64,000 nucleotides of DNA from Panonychus citri (lineage: Eukaryota > Arthropoda > Arachnida > Trombidiformes > Tetranychidae). The first letter of the stretch is position 1. Each line of letters starts with the position of its first letter. The notes under the pieces are model-generated. The model saw only the letters and a list, made by a program, of their open reading frames with translations. It was not told the origin of the DNA and made no database searches. Both the position numbers and the translations under genes were made by a program. The stretch spans positions 2,046,001 to 2,110,000 of the forward strand of contig NW_026515544.1 of assembly GCF_014898815.1 (NCBI RefSeq). The letters are read 5' to 3'. This document shows, piece by piece, positions 1 through 9,662 of this stretch.

Positions 1-2735
1 ACAATCAAACTAAATCAATATGAATGAGAGCGTTAAACATGATTAAACAAAATGAACTTCAATCCATTCCAATTGATTGAAGTTCATAATCAACTTGTTT
101 ATCCAAATTCTCAACAATTTATCCGTAGCAATTAATGTTTACCAATGAAGCAATTAAACAAATTGTTTGTTCAATAATAATAAACAATATAAAAGATTCA
201 TTACCTTACATTATAACATAGAGATTTATTTTTCTCTGAGTAAACAATCAACAAATTTAATCTAAATTAACTAGTTAATCATAAATCTTTTTAAATTTTA
301 CACTTTTTTCTGCATGTTAATCAATTGATTTGATTATTTATCTTCAATCATGTTTGTTGGTGTTATGATTTCAAATTGATTAACAAAATCGTTGATTGTT
401 ATTGTTGTGGAAAGAAAAATTTGATAGACAATTTAATAGATAAACAATTAAAATTGGTAAGTGCAACTTCAACTTATAATCATGATTGTAACCATAATGA
501 TTAAAATGATGATCAACTAATCAGAATTAAAGTTGATTGAGTAAAAAAAAAAAAAGTTAAAACGAAATAAATTTCCTAACCAAAATGGTTAATGGTTGAT
601 TCTTGTTGCTTAATTGTTAATTGAGCTTTTTTGTTCATTAATGATTATAATCATTGATCAGTCATGAATGATTTGTTGTTTAGTTAATCAACAATTAAAC
701 AGATAAATAAATAAATAAATATATATTGTATAATGATGATCATTAATGGCCTCGTAAATGATGATAACGATGATGAAGATAAAATTAGTTAATAATGTTT
801 ATCAATGATTTTTGATTAATTAGTTAGTTAATAATAGGAAACAATGAATTAGCAGCAACTCAATGGTGTGATTAGTTTAATCATATAATGATGATGAAAA
901 TGATCAGCTAATAGAAAGTAAAGTTTACCTTGAGTTAATTTGATTAACATTTGATTAGTGATTTTATAATTAATGGTAATTGAGTTAAATTATAAACGAT
1001 ACAACAAAATATTATGAATTAAGATTATCGGTTCTGGGAAATACCCAAGCTTCAGATTTTCATGGTTAGTTAATTGTTACTTTTAATAATATTTATTTTA
1101 TTAGATTGTTGTTGTTATAATATTTGCGAGAAAATTGTTTATTTACAAAACAATTTAAATCCCTTTGATTGCCTTAAGGCAATCAAAGAGTTACAATTAA
1201 CCGAGAGAAACTGTAATATGCAAGAAATTGCTTTGATCATCATAATCATTGTGACAATTGATTGAACAATTAATAATAATAGATTATTTGATACAATTAA
1301 ATGAAAAGAATACAACTAATTGTTGATCATATGTAATGATCACAATTAACAAACAACATTTTATCTCAAACACTCGATCGGATTAAAGTCGAGAAACTTT
1401 TCTCCGATTGAATCTTTGTTTTGCTCGCGTTTCTAATCAAATTAAGAGTTAATTGTGATCACTTTATTGTCCATTAAATACTGTGATTTGTTGTTAACTA
1501 GAAAATAACCAATTGCAATCAAAGGCCTTTGTTGTTAATTTATAACAAAAAGAGAGGGAAAATAATATCGAGAAAAGCAAAGGGTCATAAATCATTGGAT
1601 CTGCCAAAAATCATTTACCCGTGAATTCAAAATGGACCTAAAGTTGGCCTTCTAACCCAGAGATCACCATCAACAAAGGAAAGAAAAGAGAGAGAGAGAA
1701 AGGTAAGAAAAGATGATGATGATTGTGATGATGATGATGGAGAAGATGAAAAGAAACAACAACAACACAAGAAAAGTAAAAGGTCCTTGCAACCGTTTCT
1801 TGTTTGGCCCTTTCACTTATCGAGTCCTGTTTAACCTTTAGGTCAACAACATCAACACAAAAAGGTTACAACAAATGTATTTATATGTTTTCAAGGTAAA
1901 TACAGCTTTTGATATTTTCTCCATCATCATCATCATCATCTCTCCAACAAAAATACAGAGGAGACTTTCTCATCTTCATCATCATCTCAGGTCAAGGTAC
2001 ATCAATAACTTGTTACTCTATGTTGATAATATCACATTGAAAGAAATCATTATATCAGAATAATGGAAAATTTAAGATTCTCTTTCTTTCTCTCTTATTC
2101 TTCATTATTATTATCATTTTAATGTTAGTTAATCATTAAATCTAGTTGATTGATTGAGGCATAGTTAATTTAAGTTGTAAAATGATTTGTTTCATCATAA
2201 TTAAATTAATTATACACTTTGACTTGACCCTTGAAGGCCGCAAGTATATTACCTTAAGTAACTTGTTTTCCTCTCAAAGGTTTTCAATGTCTTTTTTTTA
2301 CCTAAATGATTATCAACTTTTTCATTAATTTTTCTTAATGATAACAATTAACTATACAATTAACTTTGATTGAGGAAATAAGCAAAACTTTGTGATTACA
2401 AATATCTGATTACAATTAAAATCAATATGTAAAATCGTAATTGAAATATTATCAAGAAAATATCGTTTAATTTTGGCCAATATGTTTACTCATTATTGAT
2501 TATTGATTAAATTAGTAAATTAGTTGATTAGATTGTTGATAAATTAGTTATAATAAATTGATAGAAAGTTAATTGTTTACAACTTGGTATTTATCTTATT
2601 GAAAAATCTATTAATACCTTTAATTTGTTGATTGTAATTTGAACGTTGTTTACATTGGGATTTGAAAAGTTAATCGTTGGTTAATTGTTGGATAATTAGT
2701 TGATTGTTTCTAATTAATTGAATTGATTATCTTAC
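1..2735 (-). other. intron sequence of the CRAL-TRIO gene (runs off the left edge)
   Basis: A consensus minus-strand 5' splice site (GTAAGA) starts at 2735, so everything to its left is at least partly intron of that gene. I looked for further exons on both strands and found no stretch with convincing coding character or a splice-framed open frame. It consists of AT-rich TTAATTG/TTGATT words, a GA-rich patch (about 1675-1760) and a CATCAT patch (1921-1942). The next coding exon therefore probably lies beyond the window edge, giving an intron longer than 2.7 kb, or it is too short to recognise. Confidence 0.55.
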
Positions 2736-3074
2736 CTTAAATTCAAATATTCCTCCTGATTGATAAAATTCAATTGGAAACTTTTGATATCTCAAAGTAT
2801 CTAATGACATTTCCTTTCTCCATGTTAATCGATCCTTAATCATTTCGACAGCTTGATTAACATCTAAATTAGTTTGAAACAAATATCTGCGAACCTCAAA
2901 ATCACAGGTTCGCAATTTATTAATATCGTTAATTAAATAAGGTAAATCAGGTTCCAATGAGGTGAAATGTTGATCCAATTGTTCACGAACTTTGTTGATA
3001 CAGTTAATCAAATTTTCATCATCCGGAGGAACCAAATACTTTGGTGCTTCGTTATAAAGTCTCTTTGGACTCAT
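2736..3074 (-). CDS. CRAL-TRIO domain protein, first coding exon only (partial)
   Basis: First exon: ATG at 3074, 113 codons, ending in phase 0 at a good donor (AAG|GTAAGA). A TTG-initiated extension to 3089 is possible but less likely. Residues about 35-100 look like the CRAL-TRIO N-terminal helical domain: a segment reading CDFEVRRYLFQTNLDVNQA, then a helix with the family's ...L-x-WR-K signature (RLTWRKE), then a PIEFYQSGGIF segment where the lipid-binding CRAL-TRIO fold normally begins. CRAL-TRIO proteins (Sec14, alpha-TTP, MOSPD2, clavesin types) bind and move hydrophobic lipids in the cytosol. The FYQSGGIF wording recalls MOSPD2-like members, but without the later exons the subfamily cannot be fixed. 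No signal peptide or membrane segment is visible in this exon. Confidence 0.7.
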
Positions 3075-6000
3075 GATGAAGAGAAACAATTAACTAAATA
3101 CAAGAAAATTAACTAATTGTTGGTATTCAAGTTGCTCAACTGTTTATATAAAATATCGTTGGAATTGTTGAAATCAAGACGAGTGAGAGAGAAAGTGAGA
3201 GTGAGACTATGATAATGATAATGATGACGACGATTAAGATGATGAGCTTAAGACCAGTTTTGTATCGGTCGATTTTGTAATTCTCGAAGTTGTCGAAGGT
3301 CATTTTTCTAATCACATGACCATCAAAATTGTTCATTTTGTTTCCTTGCGAACTTTTTAATTGTCCTGTAAACTTAATTTACTTGCAACAATTAACAGAA
3401 TCAAATTGTTTGCGTGCAGGGAAAAAGTTAAACTCGTGGATCTTGAAAAATGAAACACCAATTGACCAGAGAGAAAGATGAAAATCAAGTTAATTGTTGA
3501 TATTGAGCAAATCAAGGGAATCAAATTGGTGAATAGTTTGATTGTCTATAGAAAAGAAAAGAGATTTAATTGTGATTAGTATTGTTGATTTTTTGGTTAA
3601 TAATTTTTCCTTTTGGGAAAATCGTTGACGTTTAATTGTTGCTGATTGTCTTTAGATTAGTATGATTCTTATTGATTCTGATACTTTTTGGTAATTTGTG
3701 TTTTTCTTGTTTACAATTAAATTTAATTGATTGTGGACCAACAAACCAGGATAAATGGTTTATTTATCCTGATTGACCATTAATCTAGATTAATGGTCAA
3801 TCTGTTTGCTGAAGTATGAATATGATTAAAGTTAATTTCAGGAAAACAAATTACAACAATTTGCTGCAACAATCAGCTAATTTGATGAATTTGAGAAGAA
3901 AAACAAAAATAATAATTCGAAAATTGATTAATTCAAAATAATAACTTAATTACAATACAAACTTGTGGTGTTTGATTCATGCAAAATTTTGGGTTAATCA
4001 GGTTAAGGTTAATCTAAGAAGAAAACAAATTCAATTTGATTTGTTGATGTTGTTTTTGTTGTTTTTTTCTTGGTTCAAATTAACTGATTAATTGATGGAA
4101 AATAGGAAACATGGATTAGCAAAGAAAACAAAATGAATGTTAATTTTTTAGTGATTAAGATAATAAATTATCACTATTTTAGTGTTAATTATGACCATTG
4201 AATAAGAAGAAAAATAAATCGTTATACTTTTCTTGTTGTTAGTTTCGTTCTGGTGATCTCTCTCTCTCTCTCTCTCTCTTAACCAAGATGTTATTAATTG
4301 TTGTTAGTATTTAAAGAGTTATAAATATGAAGATAAGATCATTGATGATGATGATGATGATGAGGATCAGGATGAGCAGTTTCTTGATCTTTAAGGAAAA
4401 TTAATAACCGGAAGTCTTGATAATTGGCCTTTAAAATTTGGTGGTAGAAAATGTATACAAAACGGATGATGTTTTCTTCTTTACAACAAGAAATACACTG
4501 AATATGATGATGGAGAACAAGCCAATTGATTAGTGAGAGAGAGAGAGAGAGAGACCGGACTTTAAATTGGAAGTGGTCATTTACCAATCGGAAGTGAAAT
4601 TGTGACTCTTTCTTTCAAACGAACAACGTAATTGATATTCAATCATCTTCTTCTCTATGGTTTTTATCTTGTTGGGTTTGCTGAGCGAGAACAATTAACA
4701 ATAGATGATGATGATGATGATGATGGCGATGGCCGAAAAGAAGATGAGGTTGTGGGTGATTAATTAGAGGGTGACAACCATCCAAAGTATTTAGTTTCCT
4801 AAATGATGAAATTTTGTCAGGAAAGAGAAAAGAATTACTGAAAAAAAAGCCAAAAAAGAGACAATGGTTATACCTTATTGTTTTCTATTCTTTTAATCAA
4901 CAAATTCCATTTCTCCAATTGAGTGTCCAGTTATTTGGAATTTTCAATTATACGTCTTTTCTTTCATCTTCGCTAAAATGTTCACACCAAACATAATCAT
5001 GCATTTCATCCATTTGTCATGAGAGAGTGAGAGAGATAGAGAATAAGCTAAAAAAGAGAGAAAGACTGAAAAGAAAGAGAAATAAAGAAAAATAAATAAA
5101 GATGAAGATGAGGTAAAGATGAGGATGGAGAAATAAAAAGAGAGAGAGAGAGAGAGATGAGGGTTGACTTGAGAAAAATCCATAATCCAACCAGAAAGGC
5201 TATCTCACCAGAACAAGAATAAGAAGATGAAGATGAAGATGATGATCAAGAAGAAGAAGAAAAAAAATGGAGGTAAATAAAGAAAGAAATAAAAGAAAGA
5301 GAAAATGTTGCCTGGTTCTCTGCATACCTTTCATAGGGACCAACAAGGGAAGAAGAAGAAAAAAAAATGATGTTGTAGTAGTGGTTAGGTTGTTGTTGAT
5401 GTCGAAGATGATGATAAAGATGAAGTTGTTGCAAAGGTAAAAGATGAAAAGAAAGAGAAGAGAAAAAGAAATAGAGAGAAGAGAGAAAAAGAAAGAGGAT
5501 GAAAAAAGAAGATGATGATCAACATGTTGTTGAATTTTCTGTCTACAGGTGGAAATTGAAATTCTTGTCACCAGGTAGCGTTTCGAACAAAATTGAGAAC
5601 AAGAAACGAGATCTTGATTCTTGTTGCCCTTCAAACATTTTGTCTAAAATTATTTTACTTTTAATTTAATTAGTTTTCATTTTAATCAATTTAATTTTAT
5701 TTTTTCTTCTCTTTTAATTCGTATTCTATTTATTTCTTACACTTGTGTTAATTTCTATTTTACCTTTGTTCTTTTTATCGTATTTATCATCACCATCTTC
5801 AGAGAAAATTCATCGACATCATCATCAATTTTTTTCTCTTTTCAATTTTTCTTTTCTTTCTTTTTTTTTCTCTTTCTAATTCTCTCTTTTTTTTTGTTTC
5901 TTTCTCTCTCTCTCTCTCTCTCTCTCTGTGTTATTTATTATTATTTATGTTCTCAACTAATCTAATTTAATATATATTTAGTATTTATATATATATATTT

Positions 6001-6118
6001 GTATACTTATTCGTTGTTGGGCTGAAGAATATATATATTTATATTTATTTAGAGTTGAAAAAGAATATATTTTTTTATATATCTATTTGTGTATTCTTTT
6101 CCCTTTTCCCCTCCTTTA
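3075..6118. other. intergenic region between two divergent genes
   Basis: This holds the 5' flank of the minus-strand CRAL-TRIO gene and the 5' flank and 5' UTR of the plus-strand Yorkie gene. Open frames here (for example 3136-3336, 4339-4587 and 5200-5634, all minus) are made largely of CT/GA, GAT or TTC repeats and I do not accept them as genes. Microsatellites: (TC)n at 4257-4279, (GA)n near 4533-4552, (GAT)n at 4703-4726, (TC)n at 5903-5927. The last 450 bases before the Yorkie ATG are pyrimidine-rich and then rich in TATATTTA, consistent with promoter/5' UTR, but no transcription start can be named. Confidence 0.5.
4703..4726. repeat. (GAT)n microsatellite
   Basis: About eight uninterrupted GAT/TGA triplets in non-coding DNA. 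It is one of many CATCAT/GATGAT tracts in the window. Confidence 0.9.
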
Positions 6119-7606
6119 ATGGCAGGAAATCTTAAATCTAATTCCAATCATTTTGTTAGGTTGGATGAGGATGCCAATCATAATTTAGAGGAATTATTTA
6201 GGGCTGCCATAGGTCCTAAAGATGGTCAGATTCCTTTAAGTAAACCAATGCGCCAACGTAACTTACCTGCATCATTTTTCACACCTCCAGAGAAAGGATC
6301 GAAATCGGCATCACATTCTCGTGAGTCAAGTTTGGATTCAACAAATGTGGAATCAGCAGCAATTACAACAACAACTACAACTACTTTGTGTACCAATCCT
6401 CGTCCCGCTGGACTTACCATTAGCCATTTTAGGGCTCACTCTTCACCTGCTACTCTTCAAGCAACCTTTTCTGTAGCTCCACAGCCCCGTGGATATGATT
6501 TTGATAAACTACCAGAGGGATGGGAGGTGGCAGTTGACGCTAAAACCGGTAAACCCTATTTCATCAATCACAATACTAGAACCACTACTTGGGAAGATCC
6601 TAGATTAGCTGTTTTTCGAGAACGTAACGAGGCACTTGCTCTTCAAGTACAGCTACAACAGCAACACGCGCAGCAACAGCAGCAGCAACAGCAACAACAA
6701 CAGCAACAGCAACAGCAACAGCAACAACAGCAACAGCAACAACCACAACCTCAACAAATTCAGCAGCAACCACCACCACAACAACCACAAACTCAACAAC
6801 AGTCACAGCCACAACAACAACAACCGCCACAACAGCAGCAGCAACAGCAACAACAGCAACAACAACAACAGCAACAAACTCAGCAACCACAACCACAGCC
6901 ACAAACTTCACCACAACAACCACAAACTCAACAACAGTCACAGCCACAACAACAACAACCGCCACAACAGCAGCAGCAACCACAACCACAACAACCACAA
7001 GTTACACAATTACAGCAGCAACTTCAACAACAACAACAACTTATACAAAAACAGTTACAACAACAGCAACTTCAACAGCAACAATTACAACAAGCACAGC
7101 AACAAATACAACAGCAGCTTCAACAACAACAACAACAACAGCAACAAATTGCTCATACCCAAGCTCAAGCTCAAGCTTTACGAAGAGTTCAAGAGTTAAC
7201 CGAAGAAAGAGAAAAATTGAGACAACGAGCTGCTGAAATTCAAAATCAGCAGAAAAATTTCACAACAAGTATTGACCCTTTTCTGGGCGGAAGTAATGCC
7301 ATCACCGTTGACCATTCACGTCAAGAAAGTGCCGATTCAGGTCTTGGTCTGGGTCATAATTTTAGTCTTCCCCATACACCTGATGATATTCTTGTCTCCG
7401 ATCTGGAAACAGTTAATAACTTACAAAATAACGCTGATGACCTTTGTTTGGACAGTCTTTCCATAACCAATATGGAACTTGAAACCGATGCTATGGACCT
7501 GATATGTTTACCCGATGAATTGAACATTAACACCGATATAGTTCTGTCCGATTTAGAAGCTTTCCTCACAAATGCCAATGTAGCTACGAAGGACGTTTGG
7601 ATATAA
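6119..7606 (+). CDS. yki: Yorkie/YAP transcriptional co-activator (Hippo pathway), intronless
   Basis: A 495-residue nuclear co-activator in one open exon; the ATG at 6119 (MAGNLKSN) sits just before the conserved N-terminus. Order of parts: TEAD/Scalloped-binding region at about 12-60 (NLEELFRAAI ... MRQRNLPASFF.PPE); a Lats site HSRESS near 66-71; the main Lats/14-3-3 site HFRAHSSPA at 103-111, matching YAP Ser127; one WW domain at about 129-161 (LPEGWEVAVD...TTTWEDPRL); a Gln/Pro-rich tract at about 180-343; a short coiled coil at about 354-378; a second HSRQESADSG site with DSG phosphodegron at about 399-408; an acidic activation region; and a C-terminal KDVWI resembling the YAP PDZ-binding tail. 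There is one WW domain, as in some YAP isoforms (fly Yki has two). Reading frames that look long on the minus strand across the Gln tract are poly-Val shadows. Confidence 0.95.
   Translation: MAGNLKSNSNHFVRLDEDANHNLEELFRAAIGPKDGQIPLSKPMRQRNLPASFFTPPEKGSKSASHSRESSLDSTNVESAAITTTTTTTLCTNPRPAGLTISHFRAHSSPATLQATFSVAPQPRGYDFDKLPEGWEVAVDAKTGKPYFINHNTRTTTWEDPRLAVFRERNEALALQVQLQQQHAQQQQQQQQQQQQQQQQQQQQQQQQPQPQQIQQQPPPQQPQTQQQSQPQQQQPPQQQQQQQQQQQQQQQQTQQPQPQPQTSPQQPQTQQQSQPQQQQPPQQQQQPQPQQPQVTQLQQQLQQQQQLIQKQLQQQQLQQQQLQQAQQQIQQQLQQQQQQQQQIAHTQAQAQALRRVQELTEEREKLRQRAAEIQNQQKNFTTSIDPFLGGSNAITVDHSRQESADSGLGLGHNFSLPHTPDDILVSDLETVNNLQNNADDLCLDSLSITNMELETDAMDLICLPDELNINTDIVLSDLEAFLTNANVATKDVWI
6656..7148 (+). 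repeat. CAG/CAA poly-Gln coding tract with an internal 135-bp duplication
   Basis: Mixed CAA/CAG codons give an almost pure Gln/Pro/Thr segment inside Yorkie. A block encoding PQTQQQSQPQQQQPP occurs twice, its ACTCAACAAC core at 6791 and again at 6926, exactly 135 bases (45 codons) apart, so part of the tract grew by in-frame duplication rather than by triplet slippage alone. Confidence 0.9.
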
Positions 7607-8015
7607 CAAGAAAAGAAAAGAAAAAAGAACAAAAAAAATCAATAACGAACAAAAAAAACGAAAACATAACCAATTTTGCTTATAACCAAGTGCCTTAATC
7701 ATCAACACCTTAAATTAATTTACAACGAAATCAACATACAAACAACACAAACAAATGAAATCAACTGTAATCAACTACTATTTACTTGTAACAATTTTTA
7801 AATCACACAAAATGATTTAACTTTTTTTCCTCTTTTTTTCTAGATTTTGTTTCATTGAAAATTCCAAGATAATTTTCAAATGAATACAAAATAATTAACA
7901 AGAGGAAAAGTAAAAGAAACAAAAATGGCGATATAAGAAAAATAGAAAAGAAAAAAGTTAACAAGTTTTAACTTTTTCCCTTTTTCTTTGTTTCAACGAA
8001 AATAATATTATTATT

Positions 8016-8021
8016 AATAAA
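8016..8021 (+). promoter_or_regulatory. possible polyadenylation signal AATAAA of Yorkie
   Basis: AATAAA about 410 bases after the Yorkie stop. Placement is sensible for a 3' UTR, but AATAAA is common by chance in such AT-rich DNA. Confidence 0.35.
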
Positions 8022-8189
8022 CTATGGCTGGTCCTGTTTTCCATTACAGTCGATATTCAATCAATGAATATTGTTAAATTGTAAAAACAAAACGAAAACA
8101 AAACGAAAACAATCAATCATTAAACTTAATTGGAATTAAAAAAAATTCGTTTCTTTTTTTTCGTCGACTTCTTTTAGTTGAATTTTGGT

Positions 8190-8201
8190 CCACTAGATGG
8201 C
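8190..8201 (+). promoter_or_regulatory. CTCF-like motif CCACTAGATGGC
   Basis: Matches the core of the CTCF-binding consensus (CCASYAGRKGGC) and lies between the Yorkie and RING genes. YY1-type ATGGC binding is an alternative reading. The other copies are at 32424-32435, 45187-45234 and 60639-60694. Confidence 0.4.
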
Positions 8202-8726
8202 CCACCAATTCGCAGAAAATCGGACGTTAGATTTAAGTTGTTTACCTTTTTGAGACGATGAGTTTTCCTTAACCTTTTTTCTGGGTTAACTAATTAACTT
8301 AATCACTTGTGTTAATTATTATTTATTTCGATTGATTTACTTTCTCCATGGATCATTAAGGATCTGGTTAATCAGTTTTAGCTCCTTTGGTGTTTTGTTT
8401 ATCACATTGGAAAAAGATTTGGAACAATAAAGAGGAAGAGGTAAGATGTTTATGGTAATTCTAATTGAAGAATTTAATTTTTTTTCTATTCTAAATTTCA
8501 TTTATTAATGGCTTTTTTTTTCTTGTTTTCTATTTTTCTTATTCTTTTCCTTTATATTTTTAATGGTTTTGTGTTTTCTTGTCCTTTTCTGTGCTTGGAT
8601 TTGGTTTGATTCTATTCTAGGGTCTGTTGACGATTTCGTTGGTTTGGTTTTGAGACCAGTTTGTTTTTTTTTGTTCGTATCCAATTTGTATATTTCATTG
8701 ATATTGGGGTTCCTTTTGTCATCGTT

Positions 8727-9662
8727 ATGGGTTATGATGTTAAAAGATTTTCTGATTTAGGTTTTCTTGCTGAAGACATTACCTGTCCAATATGTATGAG
8801 TGTTTTTAAAGATCCAGTTACTACAAAATGTCGTCATACTTATTGCCGAGAATGTATATCTGAATGGTTGGCTCGACATCAAACCTGTCCCCTTGACAAA
8901 TTGGTAATTGACCTTTATGCTGGACTTACCAAGCCACCAATTTTTGTTATAAATATTTTGGGTCGATTGATGATCTCCTGTGACTATAAGGAAAAAGGTT
9001 GTCAGGCAATAGTTAAATTAGAGGATTTAGTTGAACACGTATCAAGTTGCCCGTTTAGTCCTAAACCAGTGGTTAGCCAAATGTTGATTAATTTAACCAA
9101 ATTTGCCAATCATTTAAAATTTCCATCATTAGCTTCATGGTTAAATCGAGTTAATCAACCACGAGTTAATCAATCAGAACGTCCACCCACACCTCCAGGT
9201 TAGTTTTTTCGTCTAGAGAAAAAGAAGAAGATGATGAAGAGGAAGAAAATCTTAATCACCTTCATCTTTTTTTTCACCCTTTCCTCTCATCTATTAATAT
9301 CATTGAAGGTTAAACTATTTATTTCATTTTCTATTCTAATTTTACTCTTCTTTTCGTTCGATTTTTCAATAGCTCGATTTAGAATCAGGTCGAGGCTAAG
9401 ACACACTGAACTCGCCAGACAACGGGAACAACGGGACGAATCAGAGAGAGAAGAAGATTTAACAAGCATCCTATTCGTTTTCTTAATCATTCTCTTATTC
9501 GCTTTATACTTGGGAATTCTGGTTCGATTAACTGTCGAGATTTTTCTTATTTTCCTCTTCGAACATATATCAATAGTCCTTTTTGGAATACTTTTAGTGC
9601 TTATTGATTTTGTTCCTCAGCCTCTTTCACCTAATCATCAATTCGATGAGTTATTACCTTAG
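8727..9662 (+). CDS. Nrdp1/RNF41-like RING E3 ubiquitin ligase with C-terminal membrane anchor
   Basis: Two exons, 8727-9198 and 9373-9662, joined through a GTTAGT...TTTTTCAATAG intron in phase 1, giving 253 residues. The start MGYDVKRF is the same opening as RNF41/Nrdp1. RING finger at residues 20-57, C3HC3D type: C20, C23, C35, H37, C40, C43, C54 and D57 (CPLD), as in Nrdp1. A TRAF/SIAH-like zinc finger follows with C85, C92, H104 and C108. Instead of the Nrdp1 USP8-interacting domain, exon 2 encodes a highly charged Arg/Glu segment (159-186) and then two hydrophobic segments at about 189-211 and 214-243, predicting membrane anchoring with the RING in the cytosol. Likely role: transfer of ubiquitin to a substrate at an organelle membrane. 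The substrate is unknown, and the membrane tail makes simple orthology to Nrdp1 doubtful. Confidence 0.8.

Larger units (their letters stand above)
7607..8726 (+). other. Yorkie 3' UTR and 5' region of the RING gene
   Basis: The stop codon of Yorkie is followed by A-rich 3' UTR-like sequence with an AATAAA at 8016-8021. A CTCF-like site lies at 8190-8201. A donor-like AAGAG|GTAAGATG at 8441 and an acceptor-like TCTATTCTAG at 8620 could delimit a 5' UTR intron of the downstream RING gene; this pairing is inference from the splice signals only. No other coding sequence seen. Confidence 0.5.

Noticed and set aside
3136..3336. 66-codon minus-strand frame upstream of the CRAL-TRIO exon
   Set aside because: The first 32 residues look plausible, but the rest is an Ile/Val/Ser-Leu repeat from GAT and GA tracts; more likely 5' UTR. 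Not strong enough to call.
5200..5634. 144-codon minus-strand frame
   Set aside because: Made of GAA/GAT/TTC repeat sequence with runs of Leu/Phe/Ser; no domain and no homology recognised.
6600..6998. 132-codon minus-strand frame of Val/Ala repeats
   Set aside because: Antisense shadow of the CAA/CAG poly-Gln tract of Yorkie.
6636..7199. 187-codon plus-strand Asn/Ser/His frame
   Set aside because: Other-frame reading of the same Yorkie Gln tract; the Gln frame carries WW and YAP motifs on both sides.
9287..9490. 67-codon minus-strand frame
   Set aside because: Antisense to exon 2 of the RING gene and its intron; the plus-strand exon is splice-framed in phase with the RING exon.
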